Source: Deltaproteobacteria bacterium
Lineage (GTDB): Bacteria; Desulfobacterota; Dissulfuribacteria; Dissulfuribacterales; QOAL01
Assembly: GCA_015486425.1 (NCBI GenBank)
Contig: WFRQ01000259.1
Coordinates: 1 to 7,224 of the forward strand
Length of the DNA: 7,224 bases
Direction: 5' to 3'
Position numbers and translations under genes: made by a program. Of this stretch, positions 1 to 6,812 are shown in pieces; within the stretch, counting starts at the first letter, position 1; each line of letters starts with the position of its first letter. Below the pieces are notes generated by a model. It was given only the letters and a program-made list of their open reading frames with translations, was not told the origin of the DNA and did not search any database.

Positions 1-297
1 CCCCTGTTCAAACACGTGACTATTGCCAAACTTGCAGGAAAGGAACAGCAGGCACCTGTTGGAATTTCAATGCTGGAGCTTGAGCCAGGCGCTGAAATAC
101 CTGTTCACACGCATGATGAGAATATTGATTCGATATATGTCATGTCAGGCAATGCGGAAATTTACGCAGATGGGAAATGGCGAGAAGTCAGTGAGGGAGA
201 TTTCTGTTTTGTTCCAGCAGGCCAGGAACATGGCGTTAAAAACTCAGGGGATCAAAAGCTTCGACTTTTTATCGTGCACTCACCTCCCCTGTTTTAA
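1..297 (+). CDS. Small cupin-domain protein, 5' end outside the window
   Basis: This is a single-domain cupin, a small beta-barrel that usually binds one metal ion. Numbering from the GTG at base 16, motif 1 reads G25-x5-H31-x-H33-x4-D38-x6-G45 and motif 2 reads G61-x5-P67-x-G69-x2-H72-x3-N76. The expected metal ligands are therefore H31, H33, H72 and position 38, where Asp replaces the usual Glu. The frame is open to base 1 (codons for P-L-F-K-H-V), and no ribosome binding site precedes the GTG, so the true start is probably upstream. The stop is TAA at 295-297. Cupins of this size may be enzymes, sugar or metal binders or sensor domains; the substrate cannot be told from sequence. It runs in the same direction as the sensor kinase but is separated by 254 nt, so it is probably not part of that operon. 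The cupin call is firm and the function is unknown. Confidence 0.85.
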   Translation, partial: PLFKHVTIAKLAGKEQQAPVGISMLELEPGAEIPVHTHDENIDSIYVMSGNAEIYADGKWREVSEGDFCFVPAGQEHGVKNSGDQKLRLFIVHSPPLF

Positions 298-551
298 TCA
301 AGCAAAAAATGTTGTGTAAAAAGCGTCTTTCCGGTATGGGAATTCTTTCTTGAGGGTGGGGTGAGCAGTTACCTTAAACTTTTACACTACCGAATTGAGC
401 GATTGTGGAATTTGCTGCATATCCTTTAGCAAGAGGAATTGTAACTTCTCAATAAGTCTGCGCAAATTCTCACTATAGTGTGCGCTATATTGGGGATTCC
501 GAGGACATCAGATAAACCATTATTACAGAATCAGAAAGGTCGGTTTTATTC
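298..551. other. Intergenic region upstream of the sensor-kinase operon
   Basis: This 254-nt gap is more AT-rich than the flanking genes and probably carries the promoter of the five-gene operon. It contains a perfect palindrome at 471-480 and two TATAAT-like hexamers (474-479 and 486-491). There is a small inverted pair ATTGAG (394-399) and CTCAAT (448-453). I see no convincing terminator for the cupin gene: TTCC/GGAA around 329-342 makes only a 4-bp stem and has no T-run after it. Frames of 14 and 22 codons occur (309-353 and 361-429) but nothing supports their being translated. Confidence 0.6.
471..491 (+). promoter_or_regulatory. Candidate promoter/operator with palindrome CACTATAGTG
   Basis: CACTATAGTG at 471-480 is its own reverse complement. 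It contains TATAGT (474-479), which matches a sigma70 -10 box at five of six bases. Just downstream, TATATT (486-491) also matches at five of six. Neither has a recognisable TTGACA-like -35 box at 15-19 nt, so if this is a promoter it may need an activator or another sigma factor. It lies about 60-80 nt before the kinase start codon, a plausible place for a transcription start. A 10-bp palindrome can arise by chance, so confidence is low. Confidence 0.25.
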
Positions 552-2132
552 ATGCCTGCCACCCTTAATAAACAGCTCCTGCTATTCCTGCTGCTGATAA
601 ACGCACTGTTTGCAGCAGCATTTCTGGCATGGCAGAGCTATCAGGAAAAGGAGGCAGTTATTCAGCAGATGAAACTTGAGGCCAGAGGGATTTATCACTA
701 TGTGGTGCTTACCAGACAGCTTATATCTAAGTGGGAAGGTGTTTATATAAAACACCACGGTGATTTTGAAAGGAAAACGCCTTCAGGCTTTACCAAGGCG
801 CTGGCAGACCTGGGCAAGGCAAGAAAGGCGCCTTTTTCAATCAAGCTTGCATTTGCAGGAAATATTGACCCTGACCACGCCCCGGATACATTTGAGCAGC
901 AGGTCATTGCCCAGATGCAGAAAAAAAAGATACGTGAGGCATGGGAGGTTCTTGACAGAGGTGATCACAGGGAATTCCGATACGCAGGTCCTCTGATATT
1001 TGATGCTGACTGCACCAGTTGTCATGCAGGGAGTACGAAAAACGGAGTCATCGGGTGTATAACAGTAAGCCTCCATGACGCTGATCAGTTCTTTGCCACT
1101 CTTTCCAGGAAAAATATGTACACGGCTATCTACCTTGCAGGCACATTCGGGGTTATCATGCTGCTGCTGTGGGCCCTGCTGAACCGCTTTGTGCTGGCCC
1201 CTTTAAAGAGACTTGATGAAGCAGCACGTCACGTTGAGCAGGGAGACCTTGACGTTGAGGTAAATCTGAGCGGATCCAGGGAATGGCAGAGCGTTGGCAG
1301 AAACTTCAACAGCATGGTTAATGCCCTTGCAAGGCAGCAGGCGGTATTGAAACAGGAAGTAAAAAAGGCTGTTTCCGGCATGCAGGCCGCATATGATGAA
1401 TTGAAACGCATGGAACAGTATAAGGCAGACTTTTTTACTAATATCACTCACGATCTTAAAACCCCCATAACAGCCATGAAGGGGGCGCTGACACTGCTTG
1501 ACCGTAAATACGGCCATGAGGACAGCCCGTATCTGGACATCCTGCAGAGGAACTGTTCAAAACTTGCATCCATGGTACAGGACATACTTGACTGCGCCAG
1601 GCTTGAAAGCGGCTCCATGGAGCTTGACATGCAGCCGGCAGACATGGCTGAACTTATTGAAGATGCGATTCTTATGGCTATGCCGCTTGCCTGGGATAGA
1701 GAAATAGAGATCAGATATCAGGTGCCTGATTTCAGGTGCATGGCCATGATAGACAGCACGCGCATGGAGCAGGTAATGGCGAATCTGCTTTCAAATGCCA
1801 TAAAATTTTCCCCTGAAGGCTCTACCGTTGAAGTAGGGATAGACTTTGCCGGTCATCAGATAAAGAACGGGTCTGAAAAAGAGATTCACGGCAGTTTCTA
1901 TATGATTTCTGTGAGCGATACAGGTCAGGGCCTGTCTGAAGAGAGCATGAAGATGGTATTTAATAAATTTTATCAGTGCTCTCCCAAGGGAGACCCGGAT
2001 GGGCTGGGACTGGGGCTTTCCATTGTCAAGGGCATTGTGGAAATGCATGGCGGACAGGCAGGGGTGAGGACAAGGGACGAAGGGGGCACGTGTTTCTGGT
2101 TTACAGTGCCCGTTTTGAAACAGGAGGGGTAA
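552..2132 (+). CDS. Membrane sensor histidine kinase with periplasmic haem-c (DUF3365-like) domain
   Basis: This 526-residue kinase would sense a periplasmic signal and phosphorylate the response regulator encoded next. A first membrane helix lies at about residues 8-27 and a second at about 191-215. Between them is a DUF3365/Tll0287-like sensor region, recognised by the R55/W61-E-G-V-Y pattern, the F-E near 114 and a CxxCH motif (C154, C157, H158) that would attach haem c covalently. A HAMP linker follows (about 211-265), then a coiled-coil stretch (about 262-292). The HisKA domain has its phospho-acceptor at H300 in HDLKTP. The ATPase domain shows the N box (N411-N415), G1 (DTGQG 456-460) and G2 (GLGLGLS 484-490). 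All catalytic motifs are intact. The start ATG follows AAAGG at 535-539 with a long 12-nt gap and puts a hydrophobic helix at the N-terminus. The kinase identity is firm. The ligand (redox state, NO, CO, O2 or other) is unknown. Confidence 0.95.
   Translation: MPATLNKQLLLFLLLINALFAAAFLAWQSYQEKEAVIQQMKLEARGIYHYVVLTRQLISKWEGVYIKHHGDFERKTPSGFTKALADLGKARKAPFSIKLAFAGNIDPDHAPDTFEQQVIAQMQKKKIREAWEVLDRGDHREFRYAGPLIFDADCTSCHAGSTKNGVIGCITVSLHDADQFFATLSRKNMYTAIYLAGTFGVIMLLLWALLNRFVLAPLKRLDEAARHVEQGDLDVEVNLSGSREWQSVGRNFNSMVNALARQQAVLKQEVKKAVSGMQAAYDELKRMEQYKADFFTNITHDLKTPITAMKGALTLLDRKYGHEDSPYLDILQRNCSKLASMVQDILDCARLESGSMELDMQPADMAELIEDAILMAMPLAWDREIEIRYQVPDFRCMAMIDSTRMEQVMANLLSNAIKFSPEGSTVEVGIDFAGHQIKNGSEKEIHGSFYMISVSDTGQGLSEESMKMVFNKFYQCSPKGDPDGLGLGLSIVKGIVEMHGGQAGVRTRDEGGTCFWFTVPVLKQEG
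2122..2127 (+). promoter_or_regulatory. Shine-Dalgarno AGGAGG fixing the response-regulator start
   Basis: AGGAGG sits inside the last codons of the kinase gene, 10 nt before ATG 2138. This selects 2138 as the start, although the reading frame is open much further upstream (an ATG at 1976) inside the kinase gene. A start at 2138 also gives a receiver domain of normal N-terminal length. Confidence 0.8.
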
Positions 2133-2137
2133 TCTCA

Positions 2138-2854
2138 ATGAACAGTGGAGAGATGAAAGAAGCGAGAAGAATACTGGTGGTTGAGGATGATCAGGATATT
2201 CAGAAGGTGCTGATGGATCAGCTTGAACTTGATGGATACATGGTCAGAGGGGCAGCTACTGGCCAGGAAGCCCTGGAAATATTCAATGCCTTTGACCCTG
2301 ATCTTGTAATCCTGGACCTGACGCTCCCTGACATAGACGGTCTCATAATATGTCAGCACTTGAGAAAACGCTCAAACGTGCCTGTGATAATTTTAAGCGC
2401 CAGGGAATCCCTTGCTGACAAAATAAGAGGGCTTGATCTCGGGGCAGACGATTACATGACCAAACCATTTGAATTTCTTGAACTTGCCGCAAGGATCAAG
2501 GCCTGCATCAGGAGGCGCGAGAAGGCAGATCATGATGAAAAAATACTTGAGGCAGGAGATATTATTATATTCCCGGAGCAGCGCAGGGTTATGGTGAGAG
2601 GGGAGCATGTAAATCTCACCCGCAAGGAGTTTGATCTGCTGCTTGCCCTGGTTGAGAACCGTAACAAGGTCCTGAAGCGGGAGTATCTCTGCGGAAGACT
2701 GTGGAAAAACAACGAAGTTTATCCCTGGAGCCGGGCACTTGATGTGCATGTAAGGCGTCTCAGACAGAAAATTGAAGCTGATCCTGCAAAACCACAATAT
2801 ATTCTCACACATTCCGGGGTAGGTTACAGATTCAGGCTGGACCAGGATGGATAA
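2138..2854 (+). CDS. OmpR/PhoB-family response regulator
   Basis: This 238-residue cytoplasmic DNA-binding regulator is the likely partner of the kinase encoded 5 nt upstream. The receiver domain spans about residues 11-122, with acidic pocket D17-D18, phospho-acceptor D60 in LDLTLPD, switch Ser S87 and K109 in the TKPF motif. After a linker, a winged-helix Trans_reg_C domain covers about 140-236, with the recognition-helix region at RALDVHVRRLRQK and the closing GVGYRF wing hallmark. All phosphotransfer residues are present, so it should be phosphorylatable. Its stop codon overlaps the start of the HNH gene (shared ATGGATAA, 2847-2854), suggesting translational coupling. Its target promoters cannot be deduced here; autoregulation of the 298-551 region is possible but no clear tandem OmpR-type direct repeat is seen there. 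Confidence 0.95.
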   Translation: MNSGEMKEARRILVVEDDQDIQKVLMDQLELDGYMVRGAATGQEALEIFNAFDPDLVILDLTLPDIDGLIICQHLRKRSNVPVIILSARESLADKIRGLDLGADDYMTKPFEFLELAARIKACIRRREKADHDEKILEAGDIIIFPEQRRVMVRGEHVNLTRKEFDLLLALVENRNKVLKREYLCGRLWKNNEVYPWSRALDVHVRRLRQKIEADPAKPQYILTHSGVGYRFRLDQDG

Positions 2855-3155
2855 AAATTCATTTTTTAATTTTTCCTTTGTTGACGATGAGGATATAAGA
2901 AAGGAAAAACAGCGGGCAAGGCAGCTCCGGAAGACCGCCTGGTGGAGAAAAAAGTGTGCCAGCGGTATCTGCTGGTACTGTGGCCAGAGGGTAGGTGCAA
3001 ATCTGCTCACAATGGACCATATAGTGCCTCTTGCAAGGGGCGGAAAGAGTACAAGGGGTAATCTGGTGCCTGCCTGCAAGGAGTGTAACAACAGGAAAAA
3101 AAATCTGCTTCCCATGGAGTGGGAAGAGTACCTGGAAACCATCAGAAAGGGATGA
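2847..3155 (+). CDS. Small HNH endonuclease-like protein with paired zinc-knuckle cysteines
   Basis: This 102-residue protein has the layout of the McrA-like HNH group. A charged, helix-prone N-terminal stretch (about 13-36, ending in W32-W33) precedes C42-x2-C45. The core D57-H58-I-V-P-L follows, then N72, C77-x2-C80 and N81-N82. The four cysteines should bind structural zinc, and H58, N72 and N81 lie where ββα-metal nucleases keep catalytic residues, so it may be an active Mg2+-dependent nuclease. The start overlaps the response-regulator stop by 8 nt and its stop lies 4 nt before glmS, so it is embedded in the operon. No other in-frame ATG exists before M56. No methylase, restriction subunit, intein or intron part is nearby, so a restriction or homing role is not indicated. 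I recall similar short HNH proteins in deltaproteobacteria. The family call is firm; the biological role is unknown. Confidence 0.9.
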   Translation: MDKNSFFNFSFVDDEDIRKEKQRARQLRKTAWWRKKCASGICWYCGQRVGANLLTMDHIVPLARGGKSTRGNLVPACKECNNRKKNLLPMEWEEYLETIRKG

Positions 3156-3159
3156 ATGT

Positions 3160-5001
3160 ATGTGCGGAATAGTCGGTTACGCAGGGACAAAGCCTGCACT
3201 GCCTGTGCTGCTTGATGGCCTGGCAAGGCTTGAATACAGGGGATATGACTCAGCCGGCGTGGCATGGATTGAAAATGGCGAGATCCAGCGCACGCGGTGC
3301 CAGGGCAAACTTGCAGGGCTCAGGGAACTTCTTGAAAACGGCAAAAGAAGTGAATGCCCTATTGGAATAGGACATACCAGATGGGCAACTCATGGTGCGC
3401 CTACGGAAGAAAACGCTCACCCGCACACTGACTGTACGAAGAGCCTGGTGGTTGTCCACAATGGAATCATTGAAAACTACTACAGCCTTCGGGAACAGCT
3501 TAAAAAGGAAGGGCACAAATTCAGGTCAGAAACCGATACAGAGGTACTGGCTCACCTTATTGAAAAACACCTGAAGGATGACATAATTGATGCTGTAAGG
3601 AAGACCCTTTCAGAGGTGGAGGGGGCCTTTGCCATGGGAGTACTCTGGAAAGGCGAGCCTGACAAACTGATTGCGGCCAGGAAGGAAAGCCCTCTTGTGC
3701 TTGGAGCAGGTGAAGGTGAAAATTTCATGGCATCTGACATACCTGCCCTGCTTCCATATACAAGAGAGATAATTTTCCTTGAGGACGGCGACCTTGCAGT
3801 GCTTACAGCAGACGGGATTGATATAACCCGTATAGATACAGGTGAGCCTGTAAACAGGGAAATAAAGACCATCTCATGGGATGCCACTGCTGCTGAAAAG
3901 GCAGGTTTCAGGCATTTCATGCTGAAAGAAATATATGAACAGCCCCAGGGCGTGCTTAACACCTTCAGAGGAAGGGTAATACCTGAGACAGGAGAGGTGG
4001 ATCTCCCGGAGATTGAACTTGCAGATGAAGATATAAGGAAAATTTCAAGGATAGTGCTCCTTGCATGCGGCACCTCATGGCATGCTGGACTTGTTGCAAA
4101 ATACTGGATCGAAGAGTGGGCAGGCATTCCTGTTGAGGTGGACCTTGCGTCTGAATTCCGTTACCGCAGGCTCCTTGTGGACGAAACCGTGCTCACAGTC
4201 CCCATATCCCAGTCAGGTGAGACGGCAGATACCCTGGCAGGGCTTCGTATTGCTAAGGAGAAGGGTTCCCCTGTAATTGCCATATGCAATGTGGTGGGCA
4301 GTACCATAACACGGGAATCCCACGGCACCATATACACCCATGCAGGCCCGGAGATCGGTGTTGCATCAACAAAGGCTTTTACAAGCCAGCTTACTGCCCT
4401 TTACATTCTTGCCCTGTTCCTTGCGCAGGTAAAGGACACCATGAGCGCAGAGGAACGCTCAGAAAAGATCCATGCCCTTACAGAAGTCCCGCGCCTCATG
4501 GAAAAGCACCTTGAAGAGATTCATCAGGCATGTACAGACCTTTCTGATGAGTTTTATCAGTACAGGGATTTTCTGTATCTCGGGCGTCACCTCCACTTTC
4601 CCATTGCCTTGGAGGGCGCGCTTAAGCTCAAGGAGATATCCTACATTCATGCCGAAGGGTATGCGGCAGGCGAGATGAAGCATGGCCCCATTGCCCTGAT
4701 TGACAGGAACATGCCTGTTGTGGCGCTTGTTCCAAAAGACCATGTCTATGACAAGATGGTCAGCAACGTGGAAGAGGTACGTTCCAGAAGGGGAATAATC
4801 ATTGCCGTTGCAGAGGAGGGGGATGAAAATGTTGCGCGGGTGGCACAGCACATAATCAGGGTGCCTGCCACAACCGAACAGAGCATAAAACCATTCATCT
4901 TCACCCTGCCTCTTCAGCTCATAGCTTATGAAATATCCTTTGCAAGGGGCTGTGACGTTGACCAGCCTAGGAACCTTGCAAAGAGTGTTACAGTGGAATA
5001 A
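3160..5001 (+). CDS. glmS: Glutamine--fructose-6-phosphate aminotransferase (isomerizing)
   Basis: GlmS converts fructose-6-phosphate and glutamine to glucosamine-6-phosphate and glutamate, the entry step to UDP-GlcNAc for peptidoglycan, LPS and polysaccharides. The product is 613 residues, close to the 609 of E. coli. The class II glutaminase domain begins MCGIVGYAG, so C2 becomes the N-terminal nucleophile after Met removal; R74-W75, N101-G102 and D126 are in place. The first SIS domain includes ACGTS (302-306) and SQSGET (350-355). The second holds E492 and H508 in the AEGYAAGEMKHGP region, and the protein ends with the family signature LAKSVTVE containing K608. The ATG at 3160 is chosen because it exposes C2 and follows AGAAAGGG (3144-3151); the frame is open further upstream but that part overlaps the HNH gene. 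With only 4 nt upstream there is no room for a glmS ribozyme. Confidence 0.98.
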   Translation: MCGIVGYAGTKPALPVLLDGLARLEYRGYDSAGVAWIENGEIQRTRCQGKLAGLRELLENGKRSECPIGIGHTRWATHGAPTEENAHPHTDCTKSLVVVHNGIIENYYSLREQLKKEGHKFRSETDTEVLAHLIEKHLKDDIIDAVRKTLSEVEGAFAMGVLWKGEPDKLIAARKESPLVLGAGEGENFMASDIPALLPYTREIIFLEDGDLAVLTADGIDITRIDTGEPVNREIKTISWDATAAEKAGFRHFMLKEIYEQPQGVLNTFRGRVIPETGEVDLPEIELADEDIRKISRIVLLACGTSWHAGLVAKYWIEEWAGIPVEVDLASEFRYRRLLVDETVLTVPISQSGETADTLAGLRIAKEKGSPVIAICNVVGSTITRESHGTIYTHAGPEIGVASTKAFTSQLTALYILALFLAQVKDTMSAEERSEKIHALTEVPRLMEKHLEEIHQACTDLSDEFYQYRDFLYLGRHLHFPIALEGALKLKEISYIHAEGYAAGEMKHGPIALIDRNMPVVALVPKDHVYDKMVSNVEEVRSRRGIIIAVAEEGDENVARVAQHIIRVPATTEQSIKPFIFTLPLQLIAYEISFARGCDVDQPRNLAKSVTVE

Positions 5002-5021
5002 TTCCAGCAAAAGGTCTTATA

Positions 5022-6044
5022 ATGAACAAAGAAATTAACAGGGTACTGGTAACAGGGGCTGCCGGTTTCATAGGCTATCATCTTTCGGAAAAACTCCTCT
5101 CTCAGGGCAGAGAGGTAGTCGGGCTTGATATATTCAATGACTACTATGACCCGGCCCTTAAGGAGGCGCGAGCAGCCCTGCTGGAAAAACATTCCGGTTT
5201 CAAAATGATCAGAAAGGACATGGCGGACCGGGATGCCATGAAGGAGCTATTTGCCACAGGCGGATTTGACGGAGTGGTTAATCTCGCTGCCCAGGCAGGC
5301 GTGCGCTACTCCCTGATAAATCCCCACTCATACGCTGATACCAACCTTCTCGGTTTTGTAAATATCCTGGAGGGGTGCAGGCACAACAAGGTGAAACACC
5401 TTGTTTTTGCATCTTCAAGCTCTGTTTACGGCTCAAATACAAAGATGCCGTTCAGTGTGCATCATAATGTGGATCATCCGGTTTCTCTTTATGCAGCCAG
5501 CAAAAAGGCAAACGAACTCATGGCGCACACCTACAGCCATTTGTTCGAGCTTCCATGTACGGGCTTGCGTTTTTTTACAGTTTACGGGCCTTGGGGCCGC
5601 CCTGACATGGCCCTTTTCCTGTTTACAAAGGCCATCCTTGAAGACCGTCCCATTGACGTATTCAACTACGGAAAGATGAAGAGGGATTTTACCTACATAG
5701 ACGATATTGTGGAAGGAGTAATTCGCGTGCTTGACATGCCTGCCAGGCCTGATCCAACCTGGAACGGCGATAATCCCGACCCGTCTTCAAGCTATGCCCC
5801 CTGGAAGATATATAATATCGGCAACAACAAGCCTGTTGAGCTCATGCGCTACATCGAGGTGCTTGAAGATTGCCTGGGCAAAAAGGCTCAGAAGAACCTT
5901 CTGCCCATGCAGCCTGGAGACGTGCCTGCCACCTATGCTGATATAGACGATCTTGTACGAGATACCGGTTTTCACCCTGCCACCACCCTTGAGGAAGGAA
6001 TCCCAAAATTTGTAGAGTGGTACAGGGAGTATTACGGGGTTTGA
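5022..6044 (+). CDS. NAD-dependent sugar epimerase, probably UDP-glucuronate 4-epimerase
   Basis: This 340-residue short-chain dehydrogenase (extended class) probably interconverts UDP-glucuronate and UDP-galacturonate, supplying uronic acids for LPS, capsule or exopolysaccharide. The Rossmann motif TGAAGFIG (11-18) binds NAD and D36 should contact its ribose. The catalytic set is Ser in ASSSSVYG (131-137), Y157 and K161 in YAASK. The stretch from AAQAGVRYS (89-97) through LRFFTVYGPWGRPDMA and RDFTYIDDIVEG is typical of bacterial UDP-glucuronate epimerases rather than GalE. There is no membrane anchor, so it should be cytosolic. It starts 20 nt after glmS with AAAAGG (5009-5013 region) as ribosome binding site, so it is probably in the same operon. 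The alternative is another UDP-hexuronate or hexose epimerase of the same fold; substrate specificity is inferred from motif similarity only. Confidence 0.9.
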   Translation: MNKEINRVLVTGAAGFIGYHLSEKLLSQGREVVGLDIFNDYYDPALKEARAALLEKHSGFKMIRKDMADRDAMKELFATGGFDGVVNLAAQAGVRYSLINPHSYADTNLLGFVNILEGCRHNKVKHLVFASSSSVYGSNTKMPFSVHHNVDHPVSLYAASKKANELMAHTYSHLFELPCTGLRFFTVYGPWGRPDMALFLFTKAILEDRPIDVFNYGKMKRDFTYIDDIVEGVIRVLDMPARPDPTWNGDNPDPSSSYAPWKIYNIGNNKPVELMRYIEVLEDCLGKKAQKNLLPMQPGDVPATYADIDDLVRDTGFHPATTLEEGIPKFVEWYREYYGV

Positions 6045-6068
6045 ACGCTGTAATTATTCCCGGATGGA
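6045..6068. other. Short convergent junction, no visible terminator
   Basis: Only 24 nt separate the stop of the + strand epimerase from the stop of the - strand PEP-CTERM gene. I find no GC-rich hairpin with a T-run on either strand here or in the neighbouring codons. Termination may be Rho-dependent or lie within the opposing gene. Confidence 0.5.
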
Positions 6069-6743
6069 TTATCTTTTCAGATATCTCCAGCCGATCATGC
6101 CAGCAAGGCCTGAGCCCAGCAGCATTAATGCCGATGGAACGGGCACGGCAGATGTACCCCCGCCAAGGTTGGTAATGGTTGCATGAACGGTTACCTGTGA
6201 ATCACACGATATAGTCAAACCGTCTTCAAGCAGAACCTGTATGGTATTGCCGTCCGGCAGGTCAAACAGAAAGTCCTTTTCATACCATTTGAAGGCGCCG
6301 GCTGACCATGTCCTTGCTATGGGAAACTGCACACTAATTGTACCCCATCCACCACTGCCTTTAGCAGTTACACTTATTTCAGGCAAATTGAACGACAAGC
6401 TGGCATCCAGATGAAACCAACCTATACTGCCAGTAACTCCATTTTCCACAGAAGGAGCATCAGTTACAAAGTCAAAAAAATTTATATCCTTGCTTTCACC
6501 ATCACTCAATTTGAATGGAGCCATCCTATCAAGTTCATCGCTTAATATTGTCTGAATCTTGGTAGTGGCCCCTACAAGGCGCATAGAAGGAAACACACCC
6601 ACGCTCATACCCTTGCCATCCGTAAAAGTATTGACAGAAGAGTCCCGTGCCCCCTGAATGTCAAAAGTGACCGGACTGGCTGCAGAAGTTCCTGACCAGA
6701 TCAAAACTCCCAGGATTAACCATAAATACCTTGTCACTTTCAT
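6069..6743 (-). CDS. Secreted PEP-CTERM-type sorting-signal protein
   Basis: This 224-residue protein has a Sec signal peptide (MKVTR, then a hydrophobic stretch 6-16, likely cleavage after A21 or A22). Its C-terminal sorting tail spans 200-224: VPVPS, a hydrophobic helix with LLGSG, then the basic end RYLKR. This is a variant of the PEP-CTERM signal in which Pro-Val-Pro-Ser replaces the usual PEP. Such tails are processed by exosortases in Gram-negatives that make exopolysaccharide. The mature part (about 177 residues) is rich in Ser, Thr, Gly and predicted beta strands, with a single cysteine (C180); I recognise no catalytic domain. No exosortase gene is in the window. It converges on the epimerase. 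The start has a near-perfect ribosome binding site. The sorting class is well supported and the function of the mature domain is unknown. Confidence 0.88.
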   Translation of the reverse strand: MKVTRYLWLILGVLIWSGTSAASPVTFDIQGARDSSVNTFTDGKGMSVGVFPSMRLVGATTKIQTILSDELDRMAPFKLSDGESKDINFFDFVTDAPSVENGVTGSIGWFHLDASLSFNLPEISVTAKGSGGWGTISVQFPIARTWSAGAFKWYEKDFLFDLPDGNTIQVLLEDGLTISCDSQVTVHATITNLGGGTSAVPVPSALMLLGSGLAGMIGWRYLKR

Positions 6744-6750
6744 GGGCTGA

Positions 6751-6757
6751 CCTCCTT
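6751..6757 (-). promoter_or_regulatory. Strong Shine-Dalgarno for the PEP-CTERM gene
   Basis: On the - strand AAGGAGG lies 7 nt before the ATG at 6743. It is the best ribosome binding site in the window, fixes the start, and suggests efficient translation of this exported protein. Confidence 0.85.
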
Positions 6758-6812
6758 GTCAGAAATACATGTTCCTTACAACGACCTTTTTTATTTTTAT
6801 CAATATACAGAG

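Noticed and set aside
1..293. Repeated CCCCTGTT at 1-8 and 286-293, suggesting a tandem cupin duplication
   Set aside because: Eight bases of identity with diverging flanks is within chance, and no second cupin copy is visible.
309..429. Two tiny frames (14 and 22 codons) that could be leader peptides
   Set aside because: They have no properly spaced ribosome binding site, no attenuator-like hairpins and no biased residue runs.
3031..3159. N-terminal extension of the glmS frame by 43 codons
   Set aside because: Class II glutaminases need Cys directly after the initiator Met. The extension overlaps the HNH gene out of frame, and a good ribosome binding site precedes ATG 3160.
3140..3160. glmS ribozyme/riboswitch
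   Set aside because: Only 4 nt separate the HNH stop from the glmS start and the upstream sequence is coding, so the roughly 150-nt ribozyme cannot be present there.
2393..3265. Long - strand open frame of 290 codons
   Set aside because: It lies antisense to the response regulator, the HNH gene and the start of glmS, all with strong family motifs. Its translation shows no recognisable domain, so it is a coding shadow.
3552..4127. - strand open frame of 191 codons inside glmS
   Set aside because: It is Ser/Pro-rich and motif-free and lies fully antisense to conserved glmS sequence.
4459..5010. - strand open frame of 183 codons over the glmS 3' end
   Set aside because: It is antisense to the second SIS domain, with no domain signature and no ribosome binding site that I could support.
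6781..6800. T-rich run as a possible terminator
   Set aside because: No stable GC-rich stem precedes it on the + strand and no gene ends into it from either side; it lies in the 5' region of the - strand gene.
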